This document shows, piece by piece, positions 1 through 8,765 of a stretch of 64,000 nt of DNA. Numbering within the stretch: position 1 is the first letter of the stretch; each line of letters opens with the position of its first letter. The DNA lies in the NCBI RefSeq assembly GCF_025963695.1, contig NZ_JAOQAH010000068.1, positions 62,001 through 126,000 on the forward strand, read 5' to 3'. This DNA is from Segetibacter sp. (GTDB taxonomy: Bacteria > Bacteroidota > Bacteroidia > Chitinophagales > Chitinophagaceae). A program made the translations under genes and the position numbers. The notes under the pieces were generated by a model. It did no database searches, had not been told where the DNA came from, and saw only the letters and a list, made by a program, of their open reading frames with translations.

Positions 1-2
1 GG

Positions 3-401
3 GCAACAGATTTAGGAGAGCCTATTTATACCCTTGGCTTCCCAAAAGATGAGATCGTATATAATGAGGGTTATATGAGTGCCAAGACAGGTTATAACGG
101 CGATACCATTAGTTACCAGATTGCCGTAAGCGCTAACCCTGGTAATAGTGGCGGCCCGGTCTTCAATAGAAACGGTGAAGTGATAGGTATCTTGAGCACT
201 TCTCAGCCTACAGCCCAAGGAGTGGTTTTCGCTATAAAGTCAAGAAATGTACACCAGGCAATAGACTCGCTTAAGAAAGTAGATACAACTTATCAAAATT
301 TAAAAGTATCGTCTGTTTCCAATCTAAAAGGATTAGACAGAGTGCAACAGATTAAACAGATACAGGATTGTGTTTTCATGGTCAAAAGCTTTACCAAGTA
401 A
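3..401 (+). CDS. Trypsin-like serine protease, C-terminal part (partial)
   Basis: The reading frame is open from the window edge, so the gene starts upstream. The visible 132 residues include GNSGGP, the motif around the catalytic serine of S1C (HtrA/DegP-like) proteases, followed by the usual GEVIGILS strand. The catalytic His and Asp must lie before the window. No PDZ domain follows; the chain ends about 85 residues after the serine, so this is either a PDZ-less form or a protein whose other domains are N-terminal. A bidirectional hairpin terminator follows. Family assignment is firm; substrate and cell location cannot be judged. Confidence 0.8.
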   Translation, partial: ATDLGEPIYTLGFPKDEIVYNEGYMSAKTGYNGDTISYQIAVSANPGNSGGPVFNRNGEVIGILSTSQPTAQGVVFAIKSRNVHQAIDSLKKVDTTYQNLKVSSVSNLKGLDRVQQIKQIQDCVFMVKSFTK

Positions 402-430
402 GCATTCTTTCTAATCAAATCATAAATAAA

Positions 431-460
431 AAATCCTGCTCATCTGGCAGGATTTTTATT
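431..460. terminator. Bidirectional rho-independent terminator
   Basis: AAATCCTGC (431-439) pairs with GCAGGATTT (447-455), with an A-run before and a T-run after. It lies between the convergent protease and nucleotidyltransferase genes and can serve both. Confidence 0.85.
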
Positions 461-508
461 TAAAACAAGTATTTCTTTGTACCTAACATCACTTACAAAT
501 GTAGCTCT

Positions 509-520
509 CGTTGCGTCGCA
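509..520 (+). repeat. Dispersed intergenic repeat, copy 1 (CGTTGCGTCGCA)
   Basis: Core CGTTGCGTCGCA followed by CACTTGTACA, the second-half sequence shared with the copy at 32375. It lies between convergent genes, just after their shared terminator. Confidence 0.8.
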
Positions 521-574
521 CACTTGTACATTCGTAATTTTTTCAGCAGTTAAAATCGTAATTACACTGTTCGT

Positions 575-1477
575 TTAAGCGTTTAGGTTATTTGGATATT
601 CGCCTGAATGAACCAGCGCATCAATACTTTTTTGAACACCGGGGGCATCTTCTTTATAAGTAACACCAAACCACTGCGCATCAGTTGGAATAACTTTAAT
701 AACACCTAAACCCGATTTAATATAATTATCACCAACCAAAGGAATAAAAAATTCAGCTTTAGGCTTGCTTATATTTTCATCCAAAAACTCCTGAAACTGT
801 TTTTCAATGATGGGAAATATTGCCGGTGAAAAACCAAAGAAATTCATACTTACAAGACTGTCTTCGCTTACCTCATGTAAGCCTGATTCGTCTTCGTATG
901 TAATCTTCCCCTGCTCGTTCCGGTAAATGCTTGTACGCTCATTTATCGAGATCAGGTCATTGTTTTCATCTGCTTCACAAACACCACGGCTAACGCTTCC
1001 ATTTTCGCTCAGCGTCTTTTTTAATTGGTACCCAATAATACATTGAGCTTTCTCACTAACCTCTGTAGTAAGAAAAGTGTAAGCTTTTTTAAAAGCGTCT
1101 GCGCCATAAAAGTCATCAGCGTTTATTACTGCAAAAGGTTCTTTCACAGTGTCTTTGCAGCACAACACTGCATGTGCTGTTCCCCATGGTTTTGTTCTTT
1201 CTGCCGGAACCTGCCGTTCACCCAGGAACGATTGTAAACTTTGAAAAACGTAATCTGTTTCAATTTTCCCTTTGAGCTTTGGTTCAAAAATACTTTTGAA
1301 ATTTTCTGCAAAGTCTTCCCGGATAATAAAAACAACTTTTTTAAACCCTGCTCGAATAGCATCATAAATAGAATAATCCATGATAGTCTCTCCTGAAGGA
1401 CCAAACGACTGAATCTGCTTCATACTTCCATACCGGCTTGCCATACCTGCCGCTAAAATCACTAATGTTGGTTGCAT
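575..1477 (-). CDS. Sugar-phosphate nucleotidyltransferase family protein
   Basis: A 300-residue cytoplasmic protein opening with LVILAAGMASRYGSMKQ, the nucleotide-binding G-x-G-x-R loop of NTP_transferase enzymes. INADDFYGADAF (about residue 117) supplies the metal-binding Asp. Members transfer a nucleotide to a sugar phosphate, but the substrate cannot be read from the sequence. The length and the absence of an acyltransferase-type beta-helix fit the single-domain group common in Bacteroidota. Its 5' end overlaps the longest possible frame of the divergent desulfhydrase-like gene by a few bases, which argues for a later start of that gene. Confidence 0.8.
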   Translation of the reverse strand: MQPTLVILAAGMASRYGSMKQIQSFGPSGETIMDYSIYDAIRAGFKKVVFIIREDFAENFKSIFEPKLKGKIETDYVFQSLQSFLGERQVPAERTKPWGTAHAVLCCKDTVKEPFAVINADDFYGADAFKKAYTFLTTEVSEKAQCIIGYQLKKTLSENGSVSRGVCEADENNDLISINERTSIYRNEQGKITYEDESGLHEVSEDSLVSMNFFGFSPAIFPIIEKQFQEFLDENISKPKAEFFIPLVGDNYIKSGLGVIKVIPTDAQWFGVTYKEDAPGVQKSIDALVHSGEYPNNLNA

Positions 1478-1558
1478 ACTGAATTTTTAAACTTTGCGAA
1501 ACTAATTTATACTGCTCATGCAGCAAATAAATTGTTCATTTTTGCAAAAACGATACCA

Positions 1559-2449
1559 GTGGATTTACGTTCAATCGAGATTCAACCTATAGAAGCAAAA
1601 TGGCTTACAGACAAACATGTTTCACTAGATGTTTTAAGATTGGACAAAATCGATGCAGTGGTAAGCGGAAACAAATGGTTCAAACTAAAATATTATCTGG
1701 TCCAGGCACAGGTTGAGCAAAAGCGTACTGTTGCAACATTTGGTGGAGCCTGGTCTAATCACATTATTGCCACTGCTTATGCAGCGAGGGAGGCTGGTCT
1801 AAAAAGTGTTGGTATCATACGGGGCGAAAAACCAACAGTGTTGTCGTACACACTTGCACAGGCAATAGAATATAATATGGAGCTGCATTTTGTAAGCAGA
1901 GACCAGTACAAAAGAAAAGAAGAGATAATACAATCATTCTCAAATAACGATTGGTTCTGGATAGATGAAGGTGGCTATGGTATAACAGGGGCAAAAGGCG
2001 CTGCCGAAATTTTAAAAACAGTCGACACGCGCTCATACAGTCAAATTGTTGCCGCTGTTGGAACCGGAACAATGTTATCCGGATTAATACTTGGCAGTTC
2101 CCGGGGTCAGTCAATAACGGGTATTAGTTCTATGAAGGGGAATACGGCTATCGAGCAACAAATAAAGGATTTACTAAAAAACGAAAATCCCCAAGCAACA
2201 TTTGAAATAAAACACGAATACCATTTTGGAGGCTACGGAAAGCACCCGCACCAACTTATAACTTTTATAAACGACAGTTATGATAAACACTTATTACCAC
2301 TAGATATCGTTTACACAGGTAAAACGTTTTATGCTATAAAAGACATGGTGGAGAATAATCGGTTTCAAACGGGAAGTAAACTGCTTATGATACATAGCGG
2401 AGGCCTGCAGGGTAACAAGAGTTTAGCTAACAAAGTCTTAGTGTTTTAA
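1559..2449 (+). CDS. PLP-dependent D-cysteine desulfhydrase / ACC deaminase-like protein
   Basis: The protein has the fold-type II PLP enzyme pattern: SGNKWFKLKYYL (about residue 36) carries the lysine expected to bind PLP, WSNHIIATAYAA is the phosphate-side helix, and VGTGTMLSGLILG is the glycine-rich loop. ACC deaminase, D-cysteine desulfhydrase and related lyases share these motifs, so the exact substrate is open. The frame is also open back to an ATG at 1472, but that start overlaps the divergent gene and adds an unlike N-terminus; GTG at 1559, shortly after an AT-rich TTTTTGC element, gives the usual length of about 296 residues. The start is an inference. Confidence 0.75.
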   Translation: MDLRSIEIQPIEAKWLTDKHVSLDVLRLDKIDAVVSGNKWFKLKYYLVQAQVEQKRTVATFGGAWSNHIIATAYAAREAGLKSVGIIRGEKPTVLSYTLAQAIEYNMELHFVSRDQYKRKEEIIQSFSNNDWFWIDEGGYGITGAKGAAEILKTVDTRSYSQIVAAVGTGTMLSGLILGSSRGQSITGISSMKGNTAIEQQIKDLLKNENPQATFEIKHEYHFGGYGKHPHQLITFINDSYDKHLLPLDIVYTGKTFYAIKDMVENNRFQTGSKLLMIHSGGLQGNKSLANKVLVF

Positions 2450-2464
2450 TTATTTTTCACCCAT

Positions 2465-2472
2465 TATCTTTG
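2465..2472 (+). promoter_or_regulatory. Bacteroidota-type -7 element (TATCTTTG)
   Basis: TATCTTTG matches TAnnTTTG and ends 19 bases before the TTG start of the next gene, supporting that unusual start codon. Confidence 0.6.
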
Positions 2473-2491
2473 CCGCCATAATTAAAAGAAG

Positions 2492-3340
2492 TTGAAAAAA
2501 GTCATTAGCCTGATACTTGTAGTGTTTATAGCAGGCAGGGCATTTAGCCAGGATACGTTACCAAAATTTACACTTACCGAAAGGGGAGACAAAGTAACCA
2601 TTAGTTGGAAAAACCCCTATCTGCGAATGGTGCAGCTAAACGTTCAAAGATCATATGATAGTTTAAAAAACTTCTCTACTGTGTATTCGGCAACTTCTCC
2701 CGAACTACCTCAAAATGGTTACACAGATCCACGCCCGGCAACTAGTCGTACTTTCTACAGAATCTTTTACGTACTCGAAGGTGGCTCGTACTTTTTTACA
2801 AGGTCTAAAAGAGCTACAGGTGCTACATCAGTAGCTGTTACAACAACAGACAATTCAAGAGATCTGGGAAATGCAAGAGATTTAACAAACGGTGCCTTCA
2901 ATAATGTAGTTCCGGGTGATAAGAGAATTATATCTATAAAGATAAAAGACAGTATTTTTAAAAAGCTTTCTGTAAATGCATTCAGGAGTTTTAGAGACAG
3001 CATTGTACGACAAACGAAGGATACCATTTATTCGATTAATGACTCTGTAATTGGCGTCAGCCCGTATGTAGTAGTAGAAGTTTTCAAAACGTCCTCATAC
3101 ATTTATATCACCAGGGACGGTTATATAAATGTTTCTGTACCGCAGGTTAATGAAAAGAAATACAACGTAAAATTTTTTGAAGAAAACGGTACTGCCCTTT
3201 TTGAAATTCAGATGGTAAAAGAGTCGCCGTTAATTCTTGATAAATCAAATTTCATTCATTCCGGCTGGTTTCTATTTGAACTATACGAGGACAACAAACT
3301 CAAAGAAAAAAACAGGTTGTTTGTACCTAAGGAATTTTAG
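2492..3340 (+). CDS. Secreted protein of unknown function, fibronectin-III-like N-terminal region
   Basis: A 282-residue protein starting at TTG. MKKVISLILVVFIAGRAFSQ is a clear signal peptide ending in an S-Q site typical of this phylum. Residues about 25-105 have the alternating pattern of a fibronectin type III domain (DKVTISWKNP, YTDPRPATSRTFYRIFYV). The remaining 180 residues are not recognised; they are beta-rich and contain no obvious catalytic motif or T9SS tail. Export to the periplasm or surface is likely; no role can be assigned. Confidence 0.65.
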   Translation: MKKVISLILVVFIAGRAFSQDTLPKFTLTERGDKVTISWKNPYLRMVQLNVQRSYDSLKNFSTVYSATSPELPQNGYTDPRPATSRTFYRIFYVLEGGSYFFTRSKRATGATSVAVTTTDNSRDLGNARDLTNGAFNNVVPGDKRIISIKIKDSIFKKLSVNAFRSFRDSIVRQTKDTIYSINDSVIGVSPYVVVEVFKTSSYIYITRDGYINVSVPQVNEKKYNVKFFEENGTALFEIQMVKESPLILDKSNFIHSGWFLFELYEDNKLKEKNRLFVPKEF

Positions 3341-3357
3341 GAACAGCTATTACTACG

Positions 3358-3428
3358 AACCGCAGGCCGCAAGCTTCGTGAGCGGTATTATTGGTTAGCC
3401 GGAAACTGCGTTAGCTTGAGCTGCGGTT
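3358..3428. repeat. Inverted repeat AACCGCAG / CTGCGGTT and adjoining AGCTTG-type repeats
   Basis: AACCGCAG (3358-3365) and CTGCGGTT (3421-3428) are inverted copies. Farther on, to about 3606, GAGCTTGTAGCT, CTTGTAGCTAAAAGCT and CGCAGCTTGTA recur. This occupies the gap between the convergent secreted-protein and lipB genes and may act as a transcript-end structure. Confidence 0.5.
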
Positions 3429-3587
3429 TGTGAGCCCCTAATTTTTAAAACCATCAAGTTTCGAAACCAAGGCTTTTGCTAAATCTGGTGCAACTTGTAA
3501 GATTTACCTTTTAAGTTTTTCATGACGAGCTTGTAGCTTTCAACCGATAGCGGGCACCAAACAATTTTCAGGCTCGTAATCTTGTAG

Positions 3588-4325
3588 CTAAAAGCTCGCA
3601 GCTTGTATTTCCACATCAAAAACCTTTTCAAAATTAGCCTTCACTTTTTCTTTGACTTCGCGCATCGGCACTTCATAACCTAGTTCTTTTTGCAATGAGG
3701 TGACTTGTTTATTCTGAATGCCGCAGGGAACAATATAATTAAAATATTCAAGGTTGGTGTTTACATTGAATGCAAAACCATGCATCGTGATCCATCGGCT
3801 GCAGCGAATGCCCATTGCGCAAATTTTTCTTTCGCTGCCTTCGATATTGGGTGCGATCCATACCCCTGTTTCGCCTTTACTTCTTTCGCCTTTTAGTCCG
3901 TACTCAGCCATTGTAAGAATGATAACTTCTTCAAGGCTTCGTAAATACCAACCTATATCAGTTTTAAATTTTTCGAGATCAAATATGGGGTATCCCACCA
4001 ATTGGCCCTTTCCGTGAAAAGTAATATCTCCTCCCCTGTTTATTTTAAAAAACTCAATTCCTCTATTTTGCCTGTCATCTTCATTAATTAAGACATTACT
4101 AATATCGCCACTTTTACCTAAAGTATACACTGGCTTATGTTCTACAAAAAGAAGATGATTGGTTGTTGATTGATTTGCCAGAGCTTCTTTACGATCTTCA
4201 TTTTCTAAACCTCTTGCGGCGGCTTTAATTGCACAATTTTGCTGCAACATACGCTCCTGCAAATCCCAGGTTTCTTTGTATGGTTGGTCTTTTCCTAAAT
4301 CCTTAAATAAAACGAGTTGTTTCAT
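3588..4325 (-). CDS. lipB: Octanoyltransferase (lipoate-protein ligase B)
   Basis: This 245-residue enzyme moves octanoyl groups from acyl carrier protein to lipoyl domains, the first step of lipoate synthesis. The family signature RGGDITFHGKGQLVGYPI is present, followed by KICAMGIRCSRWITMHGFAFN with the catalytic lysine and VPCGI with the catalytic cysteine. An insertion of about 25 residues rich in charged residues near residues 35-60 is longer than in E. coli LipB. The sequence CAAAGCTA at 4333-4340 is a minus-strand TAGCTTTG promoter element seven bases before the start codon. No lipA is in the window. Confidence 0.95.
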   Translation of the reverse strand: MKQLVLFKDLGKDQPYKETWDLQERMLQQNCAIKAAARGLENEDRKEALANQSTTNHLLFVEHKPVYTLGKSGDISNVLINEDDRQNRGIEFFKINRGGDITFHGKGQLVGYPIFDLEKFKTDIGWYLRSLEEVIILTMAEYGLKGERSKGETGVWIAPNIEGSERKICAMGIRCSRWITMHGFAFNVNTNLEYFNYIVPCGIQNKQVTSLQKELGYEVPMREVKEKVKANFEKVFDVEIQAASF

Positions 4326-4332
4326 GAATTGG

Positions 4333-4340
4333 CAAAGCTA
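4333..4340 (-). promoter_or_regulatory. lipB -7 element (TAGCTTTG)
   Basis: Minus-strand TAGCTTTG fits TAnnTTTG and leaves a leader of about seven bases before the lipB ATG. Confidence 0.6.
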
Positions 4341-4380
4341 AACTATACAGGGCAGTGTTTCAAGAAGGTCTGCTCAGCAA

Positions 4381-4410
4381 GTTGTGCCACACTTAAAGAT
4401 GTGGCACAAC
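4381..4410. repeat. Perfect 11-bp inverted repeat (hairpin)
   Basis: GTTGTGCCACA (4381-4391) and TGTGGCACAAC (4400-4410) are exact inverted copies around an 8-base loop. No T-run follows on plus; on minus the hairpin lies beyond the lipB promoter. A second, wider inverted repeat, TTTAGGTGG (4428-4436) with CCACCTAAA (4482-4490), follows directly. The 379-base gap before the rluD-like gene also contains a dispersed 20-mer. Confidence 0.75.
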
Positions 4411-4427
4411 TAAAAAATACGGGTCTT

Positions 4428-4490
4428 TTTAGGTGGAACGTATAACACAAACGCGGGCCGTATCAGTGTTGAAAGTGTGGCCCACCTAAA
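4428..4490. repeat. Inverted repeat TTTAGGTGG / CCACCTAAA
   Basis: Nine-base arms at 4428-4436 and 4482-4490 enclose 45 bases that themselves contain GGGCC and GGCCC. It looks like a small mobile-element remnant or a structured transcript; no coding sequence is inside. Confidence 0.5.
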
Positions 4491-4526
4491 CAACATTGAT
4501 CAAAGATTAATATAGGTTTGGAGTAC

Positions 4527-4546
4527 AAGTGAGTGACACAACAATG
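4527..4546 (+). repeat. Dispersed 20-mer, copy 1
   Basis: AAGTGAGTGACACAACAATG, identical to 30510-30529 and 19/20 identical to the reverse complement of 26137-26156. All three copies are intergenic. Confidence 0.75.
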
Positions 4547-4691
4547 CCCCTATGAAAAGTTACTGCTGAAAACCCTGATATAATTAGACTTAAATTTTTT
4601 AAAAAAGCGAGGGATTGAATGGAATGCACCACAATAAAGGCTGTCAATTTGAGTTATGCATTAGGAAAAGTGTTTCGTTATTGGTGCGCCT

Positions 4692-4699
4692 TACCTTTG
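4692..4699 (+). promoter_or_regulatory. -7 element (TACCTTTG) before the pseudouridine synthase gene
   Basis: TACCTTTG fits TAnnTTTG and sits five bases before ATG 4705. It lies inside the longer open frame that begins at 4615, so it argues against that upstream start. Confidence 0.6.
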
Positions 4700-4704
4700 C
4701 AACT

Positions 4705-5751
4705 ATGAACCAGGAAAATGAATTGCTGCGTGACGAAAGCGGCGAAGAACTATACGAGACCCGCGTAATAAAAACCGACAAAGGACAGGAACCAATAAGA
4801 ATTGATAAGTTTTTGATGAACAGGATTGAGGGGGCGACAAGAAATAAAATTCAACAAGCACTTGAGGCCGGACTTATAACAGTTAATGGACACCAGGTAA
4901 AAGCGAATTATAAGGTAAAAGCATTTGAAGAACTCATCATTTATTCTACAGATCATCCAGAATCAACAGATGTTGTTCCGGAGCCAATGGACATAAACAT
5001 TGTGTATGAGGATGATGCAGTAATGATTATAAACAAGCCAGCCGGAATGGTGGTACACCCTGGGAGCGGAAACTATACGGGCACATTGCTGAACGGGATG
5101 GCCTACTATCTGAAGCAACAGAATCCGGGGGTTGACGAAAATTCGCTTCCAAGATATGGTCTTGTACATAGAATTGATAAGAATACAAGTGGCTTGCTTA
5201 TAATGGCTAAAACAGCACAGGCAGCAGCGCACCTGGCAAAACAGTTCTTTCACCATACGATACAGCGAAAATATATAGCGCTGGTTTGGGGTGACTTTGA
5301 CGAAGAAGAAGGTACAGTTGTCGCCCACGTAGGACGAAACCAACGTTTTCGTAAGCTGTTTGAAGCTTACCCCGAAGGAGAACACGGCAAAGAAGCTACT
5401 ACACACTACCGGGTTTTAGAACGGTTTAATTATGTAACAAAAATAGAGTGTGTACTTGAAACAGGTCGTACACACCAGATAAGAGTACACATGAAACACA
5501 TTGGGCACACCTTATTTGCTGACAGCACCTATGGTGGAGATAAGATTTTGAAAGGAACTGTTTTTACGAAGTACAAGCAGTTTGTGGACAATTGTTTTGA
5601 AATCTGTCATCGCCAGGCGCTTCATGCTTTTACCCTTGGCTTTAAACACCCGGTAACAAATGAAGACATGTTTTTTGAAGCTCCCCTTGCTGATGATATA
5701 GAACAGGTAATTGAAAAATGGCGGAAATATGTAAAAGGACGTACCGAATAA
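4705..5751 (+). CDS. RluA/RluD-family RNA pseudouridine synthase
   Basis: About 348 residues. An S4 RNA-binding domain (IRIDKFLMNRIEGATRNKIQQALEAGLITVNGH, roughly residues 30-75) is followed by the synthase domain with the catalytic-aspartate motif HRIDKNTSGLL and the family motif TGRTHQIRVHM. The order S4-PseudoU_synth_2 is that of RluD, which modifies 23S rRNA helix 69; rRNA-target identity is inferred only. ATG 4705 is preferred to 4615 because of the promoter element directly upstream and the poor match of the extra 30 residues to any RluD N-terminus. It overlaps the longest frame of the next gene, again favouring a later start there. Confidence 0.9.
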   Translation: MNQENELLRDESGEELYETRVIKTDKGQEPIRIDKFLMNRIEGATRNKIQQALEAGLITVNGHQVKANYKVKAFEELIIYSTDHPESTDVVPEPMDINIVYEDDAVMIINKPAGMVVHPGSGNYTGTLLNGMAYYLKQQNPGVDENSLPRYGLVHRIDKNTSGLLIMAKTAQAAAHLAKQFFHHTIQRKYIALVWGDFDEEEGTVVAHVGRNQRFRKLFEAYPEGEHGKEATTHYRVLERFNYVTKIECVLETGRTHQIRVHMKHIGHTLFADSTYGGDKILKGTVFTKYKQFVDNCFEICHRQALHAFTLGFKHPVTNEDMFFEAPLADDIEQVIEKWRKYVKGRTE

Positions 5752-5771
5752 AATGCCTTCTTCTTTCCACA

Positions 5772-8570
5772 ATGAAAAACCTTCTTTTTGTCCTCTTTTT
5801 CTTTCTACTAATTTTTACTAATAAATTATCGGGACAGTCGTATTTTTTAGATCAGGGTTTTACAAGTGGGGCTACCGTAACAACTTGTAGCGGAAAGTTT
5901 TTCGACTCCGACCCTGGCGGTAATTATAACCCAAACGAAAACTATACTGTTACTTTTTGCTCCGGAACCAGCAATAAAATAATACAGGTGTCTTTTACTT
6001 CAATAAGTATTGCTGCCGGAGACACCTTATTTTCTTATGATGGTAACAGCATCGACGCTACCGTTATTGATACATTCACAAATAGTATTCAAAATTCTCT
6101 TTCCTATACCCCATCGCTTTCCAACACAAGTGGTTGTATAACTTTCAGGTTTGTATCAAACGGTTCTGAAGAAAGAAGCGGATGGGAAGCAGTCGTCAGG
6201 TGCATATTTCCTTGTAAACAAATGATCTCCGGAAACACTTTTTCGTTGCCGGCCAAAGACCCTGCCGGGTATACAAATATTTGTTTTGGTGATTCCGTTA
6301 GCTTTTCGGTAGAAACAAAATTTGCTGATAATAATATTGTTTATCACCAGGATGACCGCACCTCAATCTTTCATTGGGTCTTTGGCGATGGAAAGGATAC
6401 TACCGGAACGAACTTGCGTTCCGTAAAACATTCATATACTTCTGCCGGGGGATATTATGCAAGGTTAACAATAACAGATTCTAACGGATGTACCAATAAC
6501 CAGCCTATACGAATGCCGGTAAGAACAAGCCTAAAGCCGGTATTCAACATATTGCCTCCACCTTACATCTGTTTATTAGATACTGCTATCCTAAAACCTG
6601 CAGCTTTAATTAATGGCCAGGCAACAGTGACTACTTCGGGCGGCTCATTTGTAACCTTACCAGTTTCCGGCGACTCTGTTTTCCTGCCTGATAACCCCCC
6701 GCAGTGTTTTACCAGTAGTATTGTAATTGAGCAATTTGCTCCTAACCAAACCCTTCAAAATTTAAATGACCTTCAGGGCATTTATATGAATATGGAGCAT
6801 TCTTACCTTGGCGATATAACCATTTCGATTGAGGCACCTAATGGAGCAAAAGTATTTTTAAAAACCACAGTAGAGGGCAGTGCAAACGATGGAACTTTTT
6901 TGGGTGAGCCGGTAGATGAGTCTTTATGGGGAGATCCAACTGATAACAACTTTGCCAAGGTGAGGGGGAAAGGTTTCGAATATTTTTTCAACAATGCTCC
7001 CCAGCACGCAACTATGTGGGATGAGGCAAGCAAGCACAGCTATAGCTATACTGATAATGCAGGCCAAATAATAACCAATCATTATTACTTGCCAGCGGGC
7101 AGTTATAAATCAGAAGAGTCGATGCTTTCGCTAATAGGCACTCCACTTAATGGTAAATGGACAATTGAAATCTGCGACAAACAAGCCATAGACAATGGCT
7201 TTGTCTTCAACTGGAGGGTCGAGTTCAAAAAATCAATCCTCCCTAATGCCGAAACTTACACTGTTCCTGCCGTTAGTCAGGTGTGGGTAGGTGCTCCTGG
7301 TTTAGTTTCACTATACCATACAACTGCATTAATTTCTCCCCCGACTTCCGGCACATTCCCTTACACCTATCATGTTAATGATGCATTCGGTTGCACATAC
7401 GATACTACTATCAAACTTATTGTAAACCCTATTCCCGCTAAGCCAAATCTCGGTGCTGACACAAACATTTGTACTGGTGGCAGTTTAATACTTACTGCCG
7501 CTAATTTCGAAACAGGTAATAACTACCATTGGAGCACCAGTCAAAAAGGCATATCAAATATTACCATTAACCAACCCGGTGCTTATTGGCTGGAAGCATC
7601 AAATTCTAAGGGTTGTAAAAACAAGGACACAGTGGTCGTAATGCGAGTAGACCCGTTTACCGTTAACCTCGGTTCCGACACGCTATTGTGCGGCTTGCGG
7701 GCAAACACCCTAATACCAAAAGCCTCCACAAATATTACCGGGTGGAAATGGAGTACGGGCGATACTACGTCAACTTATGCCACTTCAACTACCGGCCAGT
7801 ATTGGGTTGAGGGGAAAGACGTAAAAGGTTGCCGGGTAAGAGATACAATAGAGGTTTCAAACAATCCTGTCACTTTTTTTGAATTACCAAACGATACTTC
7901 CTTTTGCGAAGGATCTGGGTATATGCTAACTCTTAACCCAAATCCCGGTACTGCAATTACCTGGAACGATAGTACAACAAGCTACTCTCGTCTCATAAGC
8001 AAGTCAGGCACATATAGCCTTACTGCTGATTACAAAGGATGCACCCATAAAACAGATGTGACGGTAGCAGTTCGGCCCTTACCTGTTTTTAATCTTGGCA
8101 GAGACACCACTATTTGTAATGGTTTCAATTTATTATTAAAAGCCACTTACCCCGGTGCCTCCGTTAGGTGGAGTACAGGTGCCCGGGATTCCGCTTATAC
8201 CGCTACCCAAAGCGGAATGTACTGGGCCAAAGCAACCGCCAATGAATGTGTTTACAGCGATAGTATCACCGTGACATACAAGTTGTGCGCCTGCGACATT
8301 AAAATGCCCAATGCCTTTTCTCCTAATGGTGATGGAATTAATGACGTTTACAGACCGACAATAAAATGTTTTCCTCGTAATTATCACTTGTCAATCTTTA
8401 ATAGAGATGGGCAAATTGTTTTTAATACGAAGAATTACCAGCACTTTTGGGATGGCAGATTTAATGGAGCTGATCTGCCCGTAGCCACGTATTACTATAC
8501 GCTTACACTCTTTAACCAGGATCTTATGGAAAATGAAAAAAAGTCAGGGAGTATTACATTATTAAGATAA
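5772..8570 (+). CDS. Large secreted protein: CUB-like, PKD, P-domain, four repeats, CHU_C (T9SS type B) tail
   Basis: Starts at ATG 5772, giving signal peptide MKNLLFVLFFFLLIFTNKLSGQ and 932 residues. In order: a CUB-like region (about 25-125), a PKD-like domain (FHWVFGDGKDTTG...ARLTITDSNGC, about 195-245), a proprotein-convertase P-domain-like region (about 320-490), four roughly 75-residue repeats beginning near 7441, 7664, 7880 and 8090 (pattern LGxDTxxCxG), and a C-terminal CHU_C domain with MPNAFSPNGDGINDVY. That tail marks T9SS type B cargo, so the protein should be surface-bound or released. No catalytic domain is seen, suggesting an adhesin or matrix protein. Frame upstream of 5772 lies inside the previous gene. 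Confidence 0.85.
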   Translation: MKNLLFVLFFFLLIFTNKLSGQSYFLDQGFTSGATVTTCSGKFFDSDPGGNYNPNENYTVTFCSGTSNKIIQVSFTSISIAAGDTLFSYDGNSIDATVIDTFTNSIQNSLSYTPSLSNTSGCITFRFVSNGSEERSGWEAVVRCIFPCKQMISGNTFSLPAKDPAGYTNICFGDSVSFSVETKFADNNIVYHQDDRTSIFHWVFGDGKDTTGTNLRSVKHSYTSAGGYYARLTITDSNGCTNNQPIRMPVRTSLKPVFNILPPPYICLLDTAILKPAALINGQATVTTSGGSFVTLPVSGDSVFLPDNPPQCFTSSIVIEQFAPNQTLQNLNDLQGIYMNMEHSYLGDITISIEAPNGAKVFLKTTVEGSANDGTFLGEPVDESLWGDPTDNNFAKVRGKGFEYFFNNAPQHATMWDEASKHSYSYTDNAGQIITNHYYLPAGSYKSEESMLSLIGTPLNGKWTIEICDKQAIDNGFVFNWRVEFKKSILPNAETYTVPAVSQVWVGAPGLVSLYHTTALISPPTSGTFPYTYHVNDAFGCTYDTTIKLIVNPIPAKPNLGADTNICTGGSLILTAANFETGNNYHWSTSQKGISNITINQPGAYWLEASNSKGCKNKDTVVVMRVDPFTVNLGSDTLLCGLRANTLIPKASTNITGWKWSTGDTTSTYATSTTGQYWVEGKDVKGCRVRDTIEVSNNPVTFFELPNDTSFCEGSGYMLTLNPNPGTAITWNDSTTSYSRLISKSGTYSLTADYKGCTHKTDVTVAVRPLPVFNLGRDTTICNGFNLLLKATYPGASVRWSTGARDSAYTATQSGMYWAKATANECVYSDSITVTYKLCACDIKMPNAFSPNGDGINDVYRPTIKCFPRNYHLSIFNRDGQIVFNTKNYQHFWDGRFNGADLPVATYYYTLTLFNQDLMENEKKSGSITLLR

Positions 8571-8640
8571 AAGGTAAATATCACAACAAACTACTCGTCG
8601 AATTTTTGTTGGTACCAGCATAAGTTTTTCAAATGTTCAT

Positions 8641-8652
8641 CGTTGCGTCGCA
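8641..8652 (+). repeat. Dispersed intergenic repeat, copy 2 (CGTTGCGTCGCA)
   Basis: Core is preceded by TCAT and followed by AATACTTTTATC, the flank type also found at 24191 and 62554. It lies between the 3' ends of convergent genes. Confidence 0.8.
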
Positions 8653-8765
8653 ATACTTTTATCAGCAAACCAATGTGCAGCTTTTTTCCTCCACACATCA
8701 TCCTTAGCAAATTGTATTACCAAAATCGCTCAATCTAGCTATCCACATTTTTGATATCACTTTGC

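Noticed and set aside
4963..5406. 147-codon minus-strand frame within the pseudouridine synthase gene
   Set aside because: It is opposite a well-supported gene with catalytic motifs and has a cysteine- and aromatic-rich, non-protein-like composition.
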